DNA of 64,000 nt from Spartobacteria bacterium (lineage in GTDB: Bacteria; Verrucomicrobiota; Verrucomicrobiia; Chthoniobacterales; Chthoniobacteraceae), in contig JAJPJG010000012.1 in NCBI GenBank assembly GCA_021324395.1, positions 1-64,000 of the forward strand, in the 5' to 3' direction. The position numbers and the translations under genes were made by a program. The notes under the pieces are model-generated. The model was not told where the DNA came from. It searched no databases and saw nothing but the letters and a program-made list of their open reading frames with translations. Positions within the stretch are counted from its first letter, which is position 1; every line of letters begins with the position of its first letter. Positions 35,931 through 45,784 of the stretch are shown here, in pieces.

Positions 35931-37040
35931 TTACAGCGTTTTGAGAAACTTATTCAAATCGTCGAGTTTTGGGCTTTTCGCGTTGCGCACGTAAAAGCCG
36001 GAAGTCGCGACGCCAATTTGAAGGCTCGTTGCGAGGTCGCCGCCGATCAATCGACCAATGCAAAAGCCCGCATTAAAATGATCGCCAGCACCGGTCGTGA
36101 TTTTGGGCTTTGCAGTGTATGGACCGACGACGTGCGTCGCGCCATTCGCGTCCGCCGCCGCCGCAAAACTCGTCGGATGAATCACGACAGTCTCGATTTT
36201 CATTTTTTCGCGGATCAGCGCGGAATGCTCGGTCACGCTGGCGTAGGAATCATCCACGAGTTTTACGCCGAGCACCTCGCCGATTTGGCGGCTCTCCTGC
36301 AAATTCAATCCGAGAATGACGCGGAAATATTTTTGAAATCTCGCGATTAGCTTCAGTGCCTGCGCGATGTCCTCGCGAGTGCGTTTTGCCGGGTCGGCGA
36401 GATCGAAAAAGAGCCAGCGCTTTTCGCCTTTGAGATTCGGCGCGATTTGCGTGAGCAGCTTTTGAAAGATCGCGCTCATGAACGGCAGCATCGTCCAGTT
36501 CACCAGCGCGACGAGCGACGAATCGCGGAAAAGAGCGAGCAGCCTGGCTTCAGGTAAATGTTTAACAAGAGTTGGCCAGTTCACTTGTTTTAAACTTTCG
36601 TGTTTACCGCACATCAGCTTTCCGTCGTCAAACTCCAGCGCGTCTGTATAGCCTGGCTCGCAAAGCGAAATGACGCGCGCGCGTTTTTCAAAATCGGCGA
36701 AAACCGGATGCACACTGGGCGCGCCGAGGCTGCCGACGTAAGTGATCGGTGCGCCGTAACTGCCGAGCGCGTTTGCCATGATCGGACCGTTGCCGCCGAG
36801 TTTCACCATTTGTGTGACGAACTCGAAATTCGCGCTGAAGCCCGCTGCAGCTTGAACCCGTTTCGCAAACTCGCCCATTTTCGAGAGTCGTGTGTATTTG
36901 GTGGCGGATTCCCGCTTGTCGACAATGTGTAAAATCGTGTCTACAAAACCGTCGAAGCCGATAAGCGCATTCGATTTCGCGAGTTGCGAGCGCGCGCCGG
37001 CGAGTTGGTCGAGAACAATGAGAGGGAGTTTGCGGGCCAT
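35931..37040 (-). CDS. PfkB-family carbohydrate kinase
   Basis: A 369-residue ribokinase-like enzyme. Signatures: ALIGFDGFVDTI at the sugar site, KLGGNGPIMANALGSYG, and the ATP/anion-hole motif TTGAGDHFNAGF with the catalytic Asp. The insert between the two motifs is longer than in ribokinase. Substrate cannot be inferred from sequence alone. It is the last gene of the long leftward series and lies 31 bp after bioF. Confidence 0.85.
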   Translation of the reverse strand: MARKLPLIVLDQLAGARSQLAKSNALIGFDGFVDTILHIVDKRESATKYTRLSKMGEFAKRVQAAAGFSANFEFVTQMVKLGGNGPIMANALGSYGAPITYVGSLGAPSVHPVFADFEKRARVISLCEPGYTDALEFDDGKLMCGKHESLKQVNWPTLVKHLPEARLLALFRDSSLVALVNWTMLPFMSAIFQKLLTQIAPNLKGEKRWLFFDLADPAKRTREDIAQALKLIARFQKYFRVILGLNLQESRQIGEVLGVKLVDDSYASVTEHSALIREKMKIETVVIHPTSFAAAADANGATHVVGPYTAKPKITTGAGDHFNAGFCIGRLIGGDLATSLQIGVATSGFYVRNAKSPKLDDLNKFLKTL

Positions 37041-37071
37041 GCGCGCTTATAAAAGCGGAGCGCGCAAATGT

Positions 37072-38256
37072 CTATTCGTCGTGTGTGCGTGCCGGAAGTT
37101 TGCGTAACGCGTCGCAAAGCGTGCTGATTTGCTCCGGCGTATGCGCCGCGGAAATCGTGATGCGAAGCCGCGCCGTGCCTTTTGCCACAGTCGGATAACG
37201 AATCGCCGGAACAAGAAAACCTTTCTCCAGCAGCCATTGCGCGGCGGCCAGTGCGGTCTGCTCCTCGGCGAGAATCACCGGCACGATTGCGCTTTGCAGC
37301 GGCGGGTTTGGCGCAAGCGACTCCGGCATTTCGGCAAAAAGCTGCTTCACATTTTTCCAAAGCGACATGCGTTGATTCTCGCCTTTTGTTGACATCAAGA
37401 ATTTGAGCGCGGTAAGTGCCGTAGCGGCAATCGCGGGCGGCGGGGCTGTCGAGTAAATGAAACTACGCGCGCGGTTCACGAGCAAATCGATCAATGTTTT
37501 GCTTCCGCAGACATAGCCGCCGCTTACGCCGAGCGCCTTGCTGAGCGTGCCCATTTGGATGTCGACGTCCGCCGTCACGCCGCGTTTGTCCGCAAGCCCG
37601 CGACCGTTTTCGCCGATCACCCCGACCGCGTGCGCTTCGTCGAGCAGCAGCAATGCGCCGTAGCGCTTTTTGATTTCGACAATTTCCTTCAGCGGCGCGC
37701 GATCGCCGTCCATGCTGAAAACCGATTCGGTCGCGACGAGCACGCGTGCATCGGGTGCGTTGCTTTTCGCCCATCGCAAATGGCTCTCGAGTTTGCCGAC
37801 GTGATTGTGCGGAAACACGCGAATCGTCGCGCCGCTCAGCTTCGCGCCATCGATCAGCGACGCATGCGCTAGCTTATCGAGAATGATGATGTCTTCGCGG
37901 GAAACCAAGGCGCAGATCGTGCCGATCGCCGTCGCGTAGCCGCTCGAAAAACTGAGCGCCGCCTCCGAGCGCTTGAACTCTGCGAGCTTGCGCTCGAGCG
38001 CAACGTGCGGCGCAAGCGTCCCGCAAACCAGTCGCGATGCGCCCGACCCGACGCCGAAGTCGTCGATCGCGGCCTTTGCCGCTTCGCGTAGAAAAGGCGC
38101 ATTCGCGAAGCCGAGGTAATCGTTGGACGAAAAGTTAACAATTTGTTTGCCGCCGATTTCGATCTCTGGTTGTTGCGGCGAATCGATTTCGCGCAATTTG
38201 CGCAGCAAAGAGCGCGCGCGCAAATCCGCGAGCTGCGCCTCGATTGAACGCGGCAT
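37072..38256 (-). CDS. bioF: 8-amino-7-oxononanoate synthase (or related alpha-oxoamine synthase)
   Basis: A 394-residue PLP enzyme that condenses pimeloyl-ACP/CoA with alanine in biotin synthesis. FSSNDYLGFA, SGASRLVCG, DEAHAVGVIGENGRG and the PLP-lysine region MGTLSKALGVSGGYVCG are present. Other alpha-oxoamine synthases (Kbl, SPT) share these motifs; the length and N terminus best fit BioF. No other bio genes are adjacent. The ATG directly abuts the stop codon of the upstream carboxypeptidase gene. Confidence 0.88.
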   Translation of the reverse strand: MPRSIEAQLADLRARSLLRKLREIDSPQQPEIEIGGKQIVNFSSNDYLGFANAPFLREAAKAAIDDFGVGSGASRLVCGTLAPHVALERKLAEFKRSEAALSFSSGYATAIGTICALVSREDIIILDKLAHASLIDGAKLSGATIRVFPHNHVGKLESHLRWAKSNAPDARVLVATESVFSMDGDRAPLKEIVEIKKRYGALLLLDEAHAVGVIGENGRGLADKRGVTADVDIQMGTLSKALGVSGGYVCGSKTLIDLLVNRARSFIYSTAPPPAIAATALTALKFLMSTKGENQRMSLWKNVKQLFAEMPESLAPNPPLQSAIVPVILAEEQTALAAAQWLLEKGFLVPAIRYPTVAKGTARLRITISAAHTPEQISTLCDALRKLPARTHDE

Positions 38257-39156
38257 TTAGTTGCGAGAGCCGAGCCGATCGGCGCCGTTCAAGCCCCAGA
38301 CGAGGAGCGCGTAGGAATCTTTCCAGACCGACTCATTATCGCCGAGCACGACCGAGATGACTTCGCGGCTGCCGTTGCTTGCGCTCGATATCAGGCAGTG
38401 CCCCGCGGCTTCGGTATAGCCCGTTTTCATCCCGTTACACAAAGGAAACGAGCGCAGCACGCGGTTCGTGTTTTCAAAATGCTGCACCCGTCCGTCGGTG
38501 CGTTGAAAATACAAATCACGCAGGCAGACGATCGAGCGGATCGTGCGGTTTTGATACGCCGCGAGCGCGATGCGCGCCATGTCGCGCGCGGTCGAATACT
38601 GGCCTGGCGCGGGCAGGCCGTTCGGGTTCACAAAATGCGAGTCGGTCGCACCCAACTCCGCCGCCTTGCGATTCATTTTTTCGGCAAAAGCATCGATGCT
38701 GCCGGCGTTATCGCGGGCGAGGCAGCGCGCGACGTCGTTCATGCTGTGCACGAGCAGCACTTGCAGCAAATCGATGCGGCGATACGTATCGCCCGGCTGC
38801 AGGTTCAGCTTCACCGGCTCCGCATACGTGTCCTCGATTTGCGCGGTGACCGGTTTGTCGAGATTGCCGGATTCGGCGACGATCAGCGAGGTGAGCAACT
38901 TCTGGGTGCTCGCAGGCGGACGATGCTGATCGGCGTTTTTTTCGTAGAGAATCTTGCCCGTGCGAGCATCGAGCAAAACGACCGAGGAGGCGCGGACATT
39001 GGGAACGCCGTTCGTTTCCTTCGGTTGCTCCACTTCGTTCTGCGGAGCGGCTTGCTTGTGCGGCGTTGTGTGTCGCTTCGTCTTCGTCGCGGCGGACGCG
39101 TCGCAGCCCAGCGCGAGAAGAAGTGTAAAAGTCGCAAGTTGTAAAAATCGGCGCAT
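38257..39156 (-). CDS. D-alanyl-D-alanine carboxypeptidase (PBP5/6-like)
   Basis: A 299-residue exported serine peptidase that trims the terminal D-Ala of peptidoglycan stem peptides. After the signal peptide (about 1-23) and a Lys/Pro-rich linker come the S11 motifs: Ser83-Thr-Gln-Lys86, Ser138-Met-Asn140 and Lys244-Thr-Gly246. The C-terminal domain and amphipathic anchor of classical PBP5 are missing, so it is a short type. It is tightly linked to bioF. Confidence 0.9.
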   Translation of the reverse strand: MRRFLQLATFTLLLALGCDASAATKTKRHTTPHKQAAPQNEVEQPKETNGVPNVRASSVVLLDARTGKILYEKNADQHRPPASTQKLLTSLIVAESGNLDKPVTAQIEDTYAEPVKLNLQPGDTYRRIDLLQVLLVHSMNDVARCLARDNAGSIDAFAEKMNRKAAELGATDSHFVNPNGLPAPGQYSTARDMARIALAAYQNRTIRSIVCLRDLYFQRTDGRVQHFENTNRVLRSFPLCNGMKTGYTEAAGHCLISSASNGSREVISVVLGDNESVWKDSYALLVWGLNGADRLGSRN

Positions 39157-39232
39157 GTCGGTGCGTAACTAAAAAGAAGATTCGTGCAGCGCAAGCTTAG
39201 CGCAAAAGAAAATTTACCGCGTGTGTTTAACG

Positions 39233-39913
39233 TTAGTTTCCTGAAAGCTGTTGCTCGATCTTTGGATCCGGAGAAGCGCCGAGGTCGCGCGCCTTTTGGT
39301 AATGGCGCCGTGCGAGCTCAATCGCCGGCGGCGTGTGACGCAGATACGCCAACGCAAGATTGTAGTGCGCGTCGGCAAAATTAGGCTCGAGCTCGACGGT
39401 TTTTTGCAGCTCATCCTCCGCGCCGGAATACCAGCCTTTGCGCCAGAGCGTATCGGCGAATGCGTTGTGCGCGCGCGCGTTTTTCGGCTCGAGCAGCACG
39501 GCCTGGCTGAGTGCGGCGAGCGCGGCATCGAGCTTGTTTTCATCGTTGTAAATCACGCCGAGCGTGAGCCACGCAAGCGCCGCGTCGGGATTGATGCGCA
39601 CAGCACTCTTGAGCAGACGCTCGGCTTCATCGCGATGATTCAGGCGAAATTCAATCGCGCCAAGATTTACGAGCGCCGTGAGATTCCCCGGCGAAAGCTG
39701 GAGCAGTTTTTGAAATTGTTTACGCGCAGCTTCGAGATCGTTTTTAGCGAATGCGGCGAGCCCGACTTCGGCAGCGGTTTTTACTTCGGGGGAAATTGCC
39801 GGCTTATCCGGCGAGTCCGGCACGACCAGCGGAGCAGGCGAAGGATGCGCTGGCGTTTTCGCGAATGTGACAGAAGTAAACAGCAGCAAAATCGCGAACA
39901 CGAAAATTTTCAC
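39233..39913 (-). CDS. Exported TPR protein
   Basis: A 226-residue protein with a signal peptide (MKIFVFAILLLFTSVTFA) and at least four consecutive TPR units (from about residue 50 to 215; LAAFAKNDLEAARKQFQKLL, AIEFRLNHRDEAERLLKSAV, GVIYNDENKLDAALAALSQA). Such proteins act as periplasmic scaffolds; the partner is unknown. It begins 4 bp after the proC stop codon, so the two are probably co-transcribed. Confidence 0.85.
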   Translation of the reverse strand: MKIFVFAILLLFTSVTFAKTPAHPSPAPLVVPDSPDKPAISPEVKTAAEVGLAAFAKNDLEAARKQFQKLLQLSPGNLTALVNLGAIEFRLNHRDEAERLLKSAVRINPDAALAWLTLGVIYNDENKLDAALAALSQAVLLEPKNARAHNAFADTLWRKGWYSGAEDELQKTVELEPNFADAHYNLALAYLRHTPPAIELARRHYQKARDLGASPDPKIEQQLSGN

Positions 39914-39917
39914 GAGT

Positions 39918-40718
39918 TTAATTTTCTGCGCCTAACTCGCGCGAACGCTCCGTCGCGGCACGAACGGCGCTGAGAAATGCCGAGCGGATTCCCGCCGCCT
40001 CGAGCGCCTCGAGGCCGGCGATCGTCGTCCCGCCGGGACTCGTGACCATGTCCTTGAGTTGCGCGGGGTGCATCTTCGTCTGCAAAACCATTTCCGCCGC
40101 TCCGGCAACAGTCTGTGCGGCGAGATCGAGCGCGAGTTCGCGCGGCAATCCCATCAGCACGCCCGCATCCGCGAGCGCCTCGACGACCACGTAAACATAC
40201 GCCGGGCCGCTTCCGCTGAGGCCGGTCACAACATCGAGCAGCTCTTCTTTCACGCGAAATACTTTTCCGACTGCGGCAAAAATCTTTTCCGTCAGCGCCG
40301 CGTCATCCCCGGTCGCGCTCGCGCCAATGGCGTAAGCCGTCGCGCCTTTGTGAATGAGCGCGGGCGTGTTTGGCATCACGCGAACAAAGCGGATGCTGTC
40401 GCCGCCGTGCTGCTGCAGCGTGTGCAACGTCACGCCGGCTGCGATGGAAATCACGAGCTTGTTTTTCCCGCCGCGAATTTCCTGCAACGCGTCGGGGACA
40501 TCGCCCGGTTTCACGCAAAGCAGCATGGTGTCTGCATCCGCGGCGACCTCGCCATTGCTCGCGCGCAATTGCACGCCGGTTTTTTTGGCGAGGGCTTCAG
40601 CCGCTTTCGCGTAGCGGTCGCTGACAAAAATGTCCTCGCGCGAAAACACGCCGGCTTTCAGCACGCCCTCGGCGAGCGCAGCGGCCATTTTACCGCAGCC
40701 GATAAATCCAAGTCTCAT
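39918..40718 (-). CDS. proC: Pyrroline-5-carboxylate reductase
   Basis: A 266-residue enzyme for the last step of proline synthesis, reducing pyrroline-5-carboxylate with NAD(P)H. MRLGFIGCGKMAAALAEG is the Rossmann start, with VKPGD and VMPNTPALI in the middle and the signature LSGSGPAYVYVVVEALADAG near residue 165. The C-terminal SPGGTTIAGLEALE completes the family pattern. The ATG at 40718 gives the standard N terminus; longer in-frame extension is rejected. Confidence 0.95.
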   Translation of the reverse strand: MRLGFIGCGKMAAALAEGVLKAGVFSREDIFVSDRYAKAAEALAKKTGVQLRASNGEVAADADTMLLCVKPGDVPDALQEIRGGKNKLVISIAAGVTLHTLQQHGGDSIRFVRVMPNTPALIHKGATAYAIGASATGDDAALTEKIFAAVGKVFRVKEELLDVVTGLSGSGPAYVYVVVEALADAGVLMGLPRELALDLAAQTVAGAAEMVLQTKMHPAQLKDMVTSPGGTTIAGLEALEAAGIRSAFLSAVRAATERSRELGAEN

Positions 40719-40761
40719 GGCGCCACTTTGAAATGCGCGCGCATTTTTCGCGAACGGAAAA

Positions 40762-42039
40762 TCACGGGAAAAGCCCGCGGCTCTTTTTAGCGGCGAGCAC
40801 GCGCTCGACGCCGATTGCCATTGCCGACATGCGATGCGGGATTTTCGCTTCACGCGAACGCTTGATCATCGCCGTGAAAGCCTGCTCGAGAATGCGGAAA
40901 AGTTTGTCCGCGATTTCCGTTTCGTTCCAAAAAAAGTTCTGCAATCCCTGCACCCATTCGAAGTAGGAAACAATCACGCCGCCGGCATTGCAGAGGATGT
41001 CGGGAATGACAAAAATCTCTTCCCAGCGATCGAACAGAATTCTGTCCGCATCCGGCGTCGTTGGGCCGTTTGCGGCTTCCGCGAGCACGCGGCATTGGAG
41101 CTTTGCCGCATTGCGCTCGGTGATCACGCCTTCGACTGCTGCAGGCACGAGCACGTCGCATTTTAGCGTTAGCAATTCATTCGCATTGATCGAGTCCGCG
41201 CCGTCGAATCCCGCGAGATTGCCGTGCTCGAGCGCGTGTTTTTCGGCAGCGTCGATGTCGATTCCTTTTTCGTTGTAAAACGCGCTGCTCGCATCGCTGA
41301 TGCCGATCACTTTCATGCCGTCGCGATACGCGAGGCCGAGCGCGGTGACGGAGCCGACGTTGCCGAACCCCTGCACAACCGCAGTGCACTGATGCGGTGG
41401 CAATTTCAGCATGTTTAACGCGCGTTCGATCAGATAAACCACGCCACGCCCGGTCGCTTCACGCCGCCCGCTCGTCCCGCCGATCGACACCGGTTTGCCC
41501 GTGACGATTTCCGGCACGGCGAATCCGCGATAAACCGAATACGTGTCCATGAACCACGCCATGACCTGCTCGTTCGTTCCCATGTCCGGGCCCATGATGT
41601 CCACGTGCGGCCCGACGAATGGAATCATCTCCTGCATGTAGCGTCGCGACACAGCTTCGAGCTCGCGGCGCGAAAGCTCCGTCGGATTCAACGTCACTCC
41701 GCCTTTCGCGCCGCCATACGGCAGGCCGGTGAGAGCGCATTTCCAGCTCATCCACATCGCGAGCGCGGCGACTTCGCCGAGCGAGACGCCGGGATGAAAA
41801 CGCGTGCCGCCCTTTGTCGGGCCGAGAGCGAGGTGATGCTGCACGCGATAGCCCTCGAAGACAGTGATGCTGCCGTCGTCGCGATGCACCGGCAGCGTTA
41901 CCGCGATTGCACGCTTCGGCGCGATAAGCCGTGCACGGATGTTCGAGTCGAGGTTGAGATAATCGGCGAGAACGCGGAATTGCTCGCTCGCCATCGCGAA
42001 CGTCGGATCCGCGTAGATTTGCAGCGTCGGGTCGGGCAT
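40762..42039 (-). CDS. gdhA: Glutamate dehydrogenase (Glu/Leu/Phe/Val family)
   Basis: A 425-residue enzyme interconverting glutamate and 2-oxoglutarate plus ammonia. The substrate-binding GPTKGGTRFHPGV and catalytic GLPYGGAKGGV motifs are present, as is the nucleotide-binding VVQGFGNVGS. The size matches the hexameric NAD-type (class II) enzymes. Substrate specificity within the family is not certain. It is followed after 43 bp by proC, a plausible glutamate-to-proline association. Confidence 0.9.
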   Translation of the reverse strand: MPDPTLQIYADPTFAMASEQFRVLADYLNLDSNIRARLIAPKRAIAVTLPVHRDDGSITVFEGYRVQHHLALGPTKGGTRFHPGVSLGEVAALAMWMSWKCALTGLPYGGAKGGVTLNPTELSRRELEAVSRRYMQEMIPFVGPHVDIMGPDMGTNEQVMAWFMDTYSVYRGFAVPEIVTGKPVSIGGTSGRREATGRGVVYLIERALNMLKLPPHQCTAVVQGFGNVGSVTALGLAYRDGMKVIGISDASSAFYNEKGIDIDAAEKHALEHGNLAGFDGADSINANELLTLKCDVLVPAAVEGVITERNAAKLQCRVLAEAANGPTTPDADRILFDRWEEIFVIPDILCNAGGVIVSYFEWVQGLQNFFWNETEIADKLFRILEQAFTAMIKRSREAKIPHRMSAMAIGVERVLAAKKSRGLFP

Positions 42040-42083
42040 TGCTTACATTTGTTTACACGGAATGCGCCGCGCTTTTGCGCGCA

Positions 42084-43694
42084 TTATTTGCGGGAAAATT
42101 TACGGGCGACTAGGCGCGAGACATCGTGCACCTCGTCGATTTTTAGCAGCCAGGCTGCGCCGAAAAAAATCATCGCGCCGAATGCAATCGTTGCCAGCGT
42201 CACGATCGCCTTATGCGTAAAACCGATGTCAGCCAGATGCGGCAGAAAGAAGCGCTGCGCGCCGATGCAAACGAGCGCCAATGGAAAACCGGCTGCAGCG
42301 ATTTTCGCCAGCGAAACGAGCAGGAATTTGGTCTCCAGCCCATTCACGTGACGCGCCATCAGCGCGTAAAGAATCGCGAAATTGATCATCGCGACGAGGC
42401 CGACGGAGAACGCGAGCCCGCGATGTCCCCAGTGCAAATTGAACGTGAAAATCTGGTTCAGCACGTAGTTCGTCAGGATGGAAAAAAAGCTGACCATCAT
42501 CGGCGCGTTGCGTTTGTCGATCGCGTAAAAAGCGGGCGCGAGCACTTTGATGCCGGAGTAGGCGACGAGTCCCATCGCGTAAAATTTCAGCGCCGCGGCG
42601 GTTTGCAGCGTGTCGGTGTAAACAAAACGCCGCCGTTGAAAAATCAGCGAAATGATCGGCTCGGAAAAAAACCAGAGCCCGATTGCGCACGGGATCGTCA
42701 GCAAGCACGCGAGCCGGATGCCACGCGCGAGATTGTGCCGCACGCCCGGCATGTCGTTTAACGCTACGCAACGCGAAACAACCGGCAACGTCACGGTTCC
42801 AATCGCCACGCCGAAAATCCCGATCGGAAGCTGCATCAAACGGAACGCGTAGTTCAGCCAGCTCACCGGCCCGTTGCCGAGATGCGACGCGAAATTTCCA
42901 TTCACCATCACGTTCACCTGCACGGCGCTCGCAGCGATGACGGCCGGGCCCATCAAAATCAAAATCTGCCGCACGCCCTCGTCACGCCATTGAAAATCGG
43001 GGCGAAAACGAAAACCGACTTTGTGTAGCGCGGGAAATTGCACGAAGAGCTGGGCCGCGCCGCCAATCAGCGTGCCGATCGAGAGCCCGACGAGCGACGC
43101 GGTGCCGTATTCCTTCGTGCCGAATTTCGGGTCGAGCATCCAGCCGAGCGCGACGCCGCCGATGATCGAGCCGAGATTGAAAAACGTCGATGCCATCGCC
43201 GGCATCCCGAAGACGTTTTTCGCGTTGAGCATTCCCATCACGAGCGCGGCGAGCGACACCAGCAGGATGAACGGAAACATGATCTGCGTGAGATGCACTG
43301 CGAGCTCGAACTTGCCGGGCGTCGCCTCAAAACCTTTCGCGAGCAGCCAGACGAGCTGTTTGGAAAATGCGATGCCGAGCAGCGTCACCACGCTCATGAA
43401 TACGGCCGTCAGCGTTGCGACTTTATTCGCGAGCCGCCATGCCAACTCGTCGCCTTCGCCTTCGATTTTTTTTGAAAACGTCGTGATGAACGCCGTCGAG
43501 AGCGCGCCTTCGGCAAACAAATCGCGCAGCAAATTCGGTGTGCGAAACGCGACGATGAACGCGTCCATGTTTGCGCTCGCGCCGAACAGCGCCGCAAACA
43601 CCTGCTCGCGAATCAAGCCGAGCACGCGCGAGCACATCACCGCGATGCCGACCGCGCCTGCGGCCTTCGTGTTTATTTTTCGATGATCGTTCAT
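42084..43694 (-). CDS. murJ: Lipid II flippase MurJ
   Basis: A 536-residue MOP-superfamily transporter with about 14 predicted membrane helices, which moves lipid II across the inner membrane for peptidoglycan synthesis. The N terminus (GVLGLIREQVFAALFGASA-like run near residue 25) and NLLRDLFAEGALSTAFI are MurJ signatures. The ATG overlaps the tsaC stop codon by 4 bp. Confidence 0.93.
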   Translation of the reverse strand: MNDHRKINTKAAGAVGIAVMCSRVLGLIREQVFAALFGASANMDAFIVAFRTPNLLRDLFAEGALSTAFITTFSKKIEGEGDELAWRLANKVATLTAVFMSVVTLLGIAFSKQLVWLLAKGFEATPGKFELAVHLTQIMFPFILLVSLAALVMGMLNAKNVFGMPAMASTFFNLGSIIGGVALGWMLDPKFGTKEYGTASLVGLSIGTLIGGAAQLFVQFPALHKVGFRFRPDFQWRDEGVRQILILMGPAVIAASAVQVNVMVNGNFASHLGNGPVSWLNYAFRLMQLPIGIFGVAIGTVTLPVVSRCVALNDMPGVRHNLARGIRLACLLTIPCAIGLWFFSEPIISLIFQRRRFVYTDTLQTAAALKFYAMGLVAYSGIKVLAPAFYAIDKRNAPMMVSFFSILTNYVLNQIFTFNLHWGHRGLAFSVGLVAMINFAILYALMARHVNGLETKFLLVSLAKIAAAGFPLALVCIGAQRFFLPHLADIGFTHKAIVTLATIAFGAMIFFGAAWLLKIDEVHDVSRLVARKFSRK

Positions 43695-44644
43695 GTGGGT
43701 TCGGTGGCGGCTTTGCGCAGCCGGTCGTTAATCGCGATGCCGAGACCTTCGTCGGGCACCAATTCTGCGACGATTAAGTCAACGCCGCTTTCGTCGAGCT
43801 TGCGCATTTTGGCAAAGAGCGTCGCCGCAGCTTCGCGCAGATTTTGTGTCGGGCTCAGCATTTCGATGTGTTTAAAAAGCGCTGGATCTTGCGGTTTGTT
43901 CCATGCGAGCAAAGCGGACGTTTTATCCGCAATCCGCAATCGACAATTCGCAATCCGCAGTGGTGTGCGCGGGGCGTAGTGTGATTTTAGCTGACCGGGC
44001 GCGACGGGATTTTCAGTGCGTGAGACCAATTCGACTTCGCCGAATTCCGCGAGCTGTTCGCGCGTGACCGGGCCGCTGCGCAAAATTTCGATACGCGAAT
44101 TTTGCACCGCGACGATTGTCGATTCCACGCCGTGCTGCGTTGTGCCGCCATCGATGATCAGCGGAATGCGTCCGTTTAACTCCGCCAAAACATGCTCCGC
44201 AGCAGTCGGGCTGATGCGGCCGAAACGATTGGCGCTCGGCGCGGCGAGTGGTTTGCCCAATTTCTGAATGACTGCGCGGAAAACCGGATGCTCGCTCATT
44301 CGCACGGCGACGGTTTGCAAACCGGACGTGACGATATCCGGCACGATGTTGCAACGCGGCAGGACAACCGTTAGCGGCCCCGGCCAAAATTTTTCGATCA
44401 GCTTTTTTACGAGCGGCTCATCGACAATCGTGACGCGCTCGAGCCAATCCAGATCCGGCAAATGCACGATGAGCGGATCAAAAAACGGGCGCTCTTTCGC
44501 CTCGAAAATTTTCAGCACAGCGTCCGGGTTCATCGCGTCTGCGGCGAGGCCGTAAACTGTTTCCGTCGGCAGCGCGACGACTTCGCCGCGTTCGAGAAGC
44601 TCCACGGCAAAATCCAATTCGTCTTTGCAAATGCGCGTCTCCAT
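43691..44644 (-). CDS. tsaC: L-threonylcarbamoyladenylate synthase (Sua5 type)
   Basis: A 317-residue enzyme that makes threonylcarbamoyl-AMP for the t6A modification of ANN-decoding tRNAs. The N-terminal YrdC domain (1-205) has ALPTETVYGLAADA, KERPFFDPL and PSANRFGRISPT. A C-terminal Sua5 domain (about 240-315) follows. The linker at about residues 229-240 is encoded by a 7-bp-phased repeat inserted in frame (43928-43955), right after the conserved SHYAPRTPL. The gene is coupled to murJ by an ATGA overlap and begins 6 bp after purK. Confidence 0.93.
   Translation of the reverse strand: METRICKDELDFAVELLERGEVVALPTETVYGLAADAMNPDAVLKIFEAKERPFFDPLIVHLPDLDWLERVTIVDEPLVKKLIEKFWPGPLTVVLPRCNIVPDIVTSGLQTVAVRMSEHPVFRAVIQKLGKPLAAPSANRFGRISPTAAEHVLAELNGRIPLIIDGGTTQHGVESTIVAVQNSRIEILRSGPVTREQLAEFGEVELVSRTENPVAPGQLKSHYAPRTPLRIANCRLRIADKTSALLAWNKPQDPALFKHIEMLSPTQNLREAAATLFAKMRKLDESGVDLIVAELVPDEGLGIAINDRLRKAATEPT
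43928..43955 (-). repeat. GATTGCG heptamer repeat inside tsaC
   Basis: On the minus strand GATTGCG occupies 43934-43928, 43941-43935 and 43955-43949, with one degenerate unit between them, in exact 7-bp phase. It is the same heptamer as before kdsD (16524-16564). It encodes the Sua5 interdomain linker without breaking the frame. Confidence 0.7.
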
Positions 44645-44650
44645 TGCGCG

Positions 44651-45784
44651 CTATTTCGTCAGCGCCTCGCGCGCGGCGATCACGCGCTGCGCGGCTTCGG
44701 TCGTGTCCGTGCCGAACGCGACGAGATGCCCCATTTTGCGGCCTTTGCGCGGCTGCGATTTGCCGTAGAGATGCAATTTTACCTCCGGGAAACGCAGCGC
44801 GGCGCTCCAGTCCGGCTCGCCCTTTTCCCACACGTCGCCGAGCAGGTTCGCCATCGCCACCGGGTGCAGCAATTCCGTCGAGCCGAGCGGCAGGCCGCAG
44901 ACCGCGCGGAGCTGCTGCTCGAACTGGCTCGTCACACACGCGTCGAACGAGAAATGGCCGGAGTTGTGCGGACGCGGCGCGAGCTCGTTGATCAGCAGCG
45001 AATCATCCGGCAGCAGAAACATCTCGACCGCGAGCAGACCGACGAGATCGAGCTTTTCCGCGACGGCGAGCGCGAGTTCGCGTGCGGATTTTTTCACGGC
45101 TTCGCTGACATTTCCCGGCACGATGGTGACGTCGAGAATGTGATTGCGATGAATGTTTTCGCACACAGGAAAAGTCTCCATCGCGCCATCGATACCGCGC
45201 GCGACGATGACGGAAATTTCCTTCGTGTAGCCGATGAATTTCTCAAGCACCGAAAGCTCGCGAACCTCGATGGCCGCTGCATCCGCGGGCGATGCTATCT
45301 TTTGTTGTCCTTTGCCGTCGTAGCCGAATGACGCCGTTTTTAAAACCGCAGGCGCGCCGGTTTTTTCGAGTGCGGATGCAAGCACGGAGTTATCCGGCAC
45401 ACGTGCGAACGGCGCGAGCGGCAGTCCCGCGTTTTCCAAAAATTCCTTTTCCCGCAAACGATTCTGCGCGATGTGCAGCACGCGACCGGCGGGACGAACC
45501 TCGCAAAATTTCTCCGCGACCGCGACGCATTCGATCGGGATGTTTTCAAATTCGAACGTCAGCACGTCCACGCCTTTGGCGAAACGCGCGACCGCTTCGT
45601 GATCCTCGAAGGGGGCGGAGATTTCCACGTCGGCGAGCTGGCCGGTCGGCGAATCTTCGTCGGGACTGAACGTGTGAACGCGATAACCCATGCGGCGCGC
45701 GGCGATGGCAAACATGCGGCCGAGCTGGCCGCCGCCCATGACGCCGACCGTCGAGCCGGGTAAAAAAACGCGCTGCCCGATCAT
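44651..45784 (-). CDS. purK: N5-carboxyaminoimidazole ribonucleotide synthase
   Basis: A 377-residue ATP-grasp enzyme that carboxylates AIR in purine synthesis. [17 protein letters not shown] is the N-terminal signature; [14 protein letters not shown] the ATP-binding loop; and [12 protein letters not shown] the metal-binding motif. The ATG at 45784 overlaps the purE stop by 4 bp, as is common for purEK. Confidence 0.95.
   Translation of the reverse strand: MIGQRVFLPGSTVGVMGGGQLGRMFAIAARRMGYRVHTFSPDEDSPTGQLADVEISAPFEDHEAVARFAKGVDVLTFEFENIPIECVAVAEKFCEVRPAGRVLHIAQNRLREKEFLENAGLPLAPFARVPDNSVLASALEKTGAPAVLKTASFGYDGKGQQKIASPADAAAIEVRELSVLEKFIGYTKEISVIVARGIDGAMETFPVCENIHRNHILDVTIVPGNVSEAVKKSARELALAVAEKLDLVGLLAVEMFLLPDDSLLINELAPRPHNSGHFSFDACVTSQFEQQLRAVCGLPLGSTELLHPVAMANLLGDVWEKGEPDWSAALRFPEVKLHLYGKSQPRKGRKMGHLVAFGTDTTEAAQRVIAAREALTK

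Noticed and set aside
43694-43979. Small plus-strand frame over the tsaC heptamers
   Set aside because: It is a shadow of tsaC kept open by the repeat; no start site or homology is apparent.
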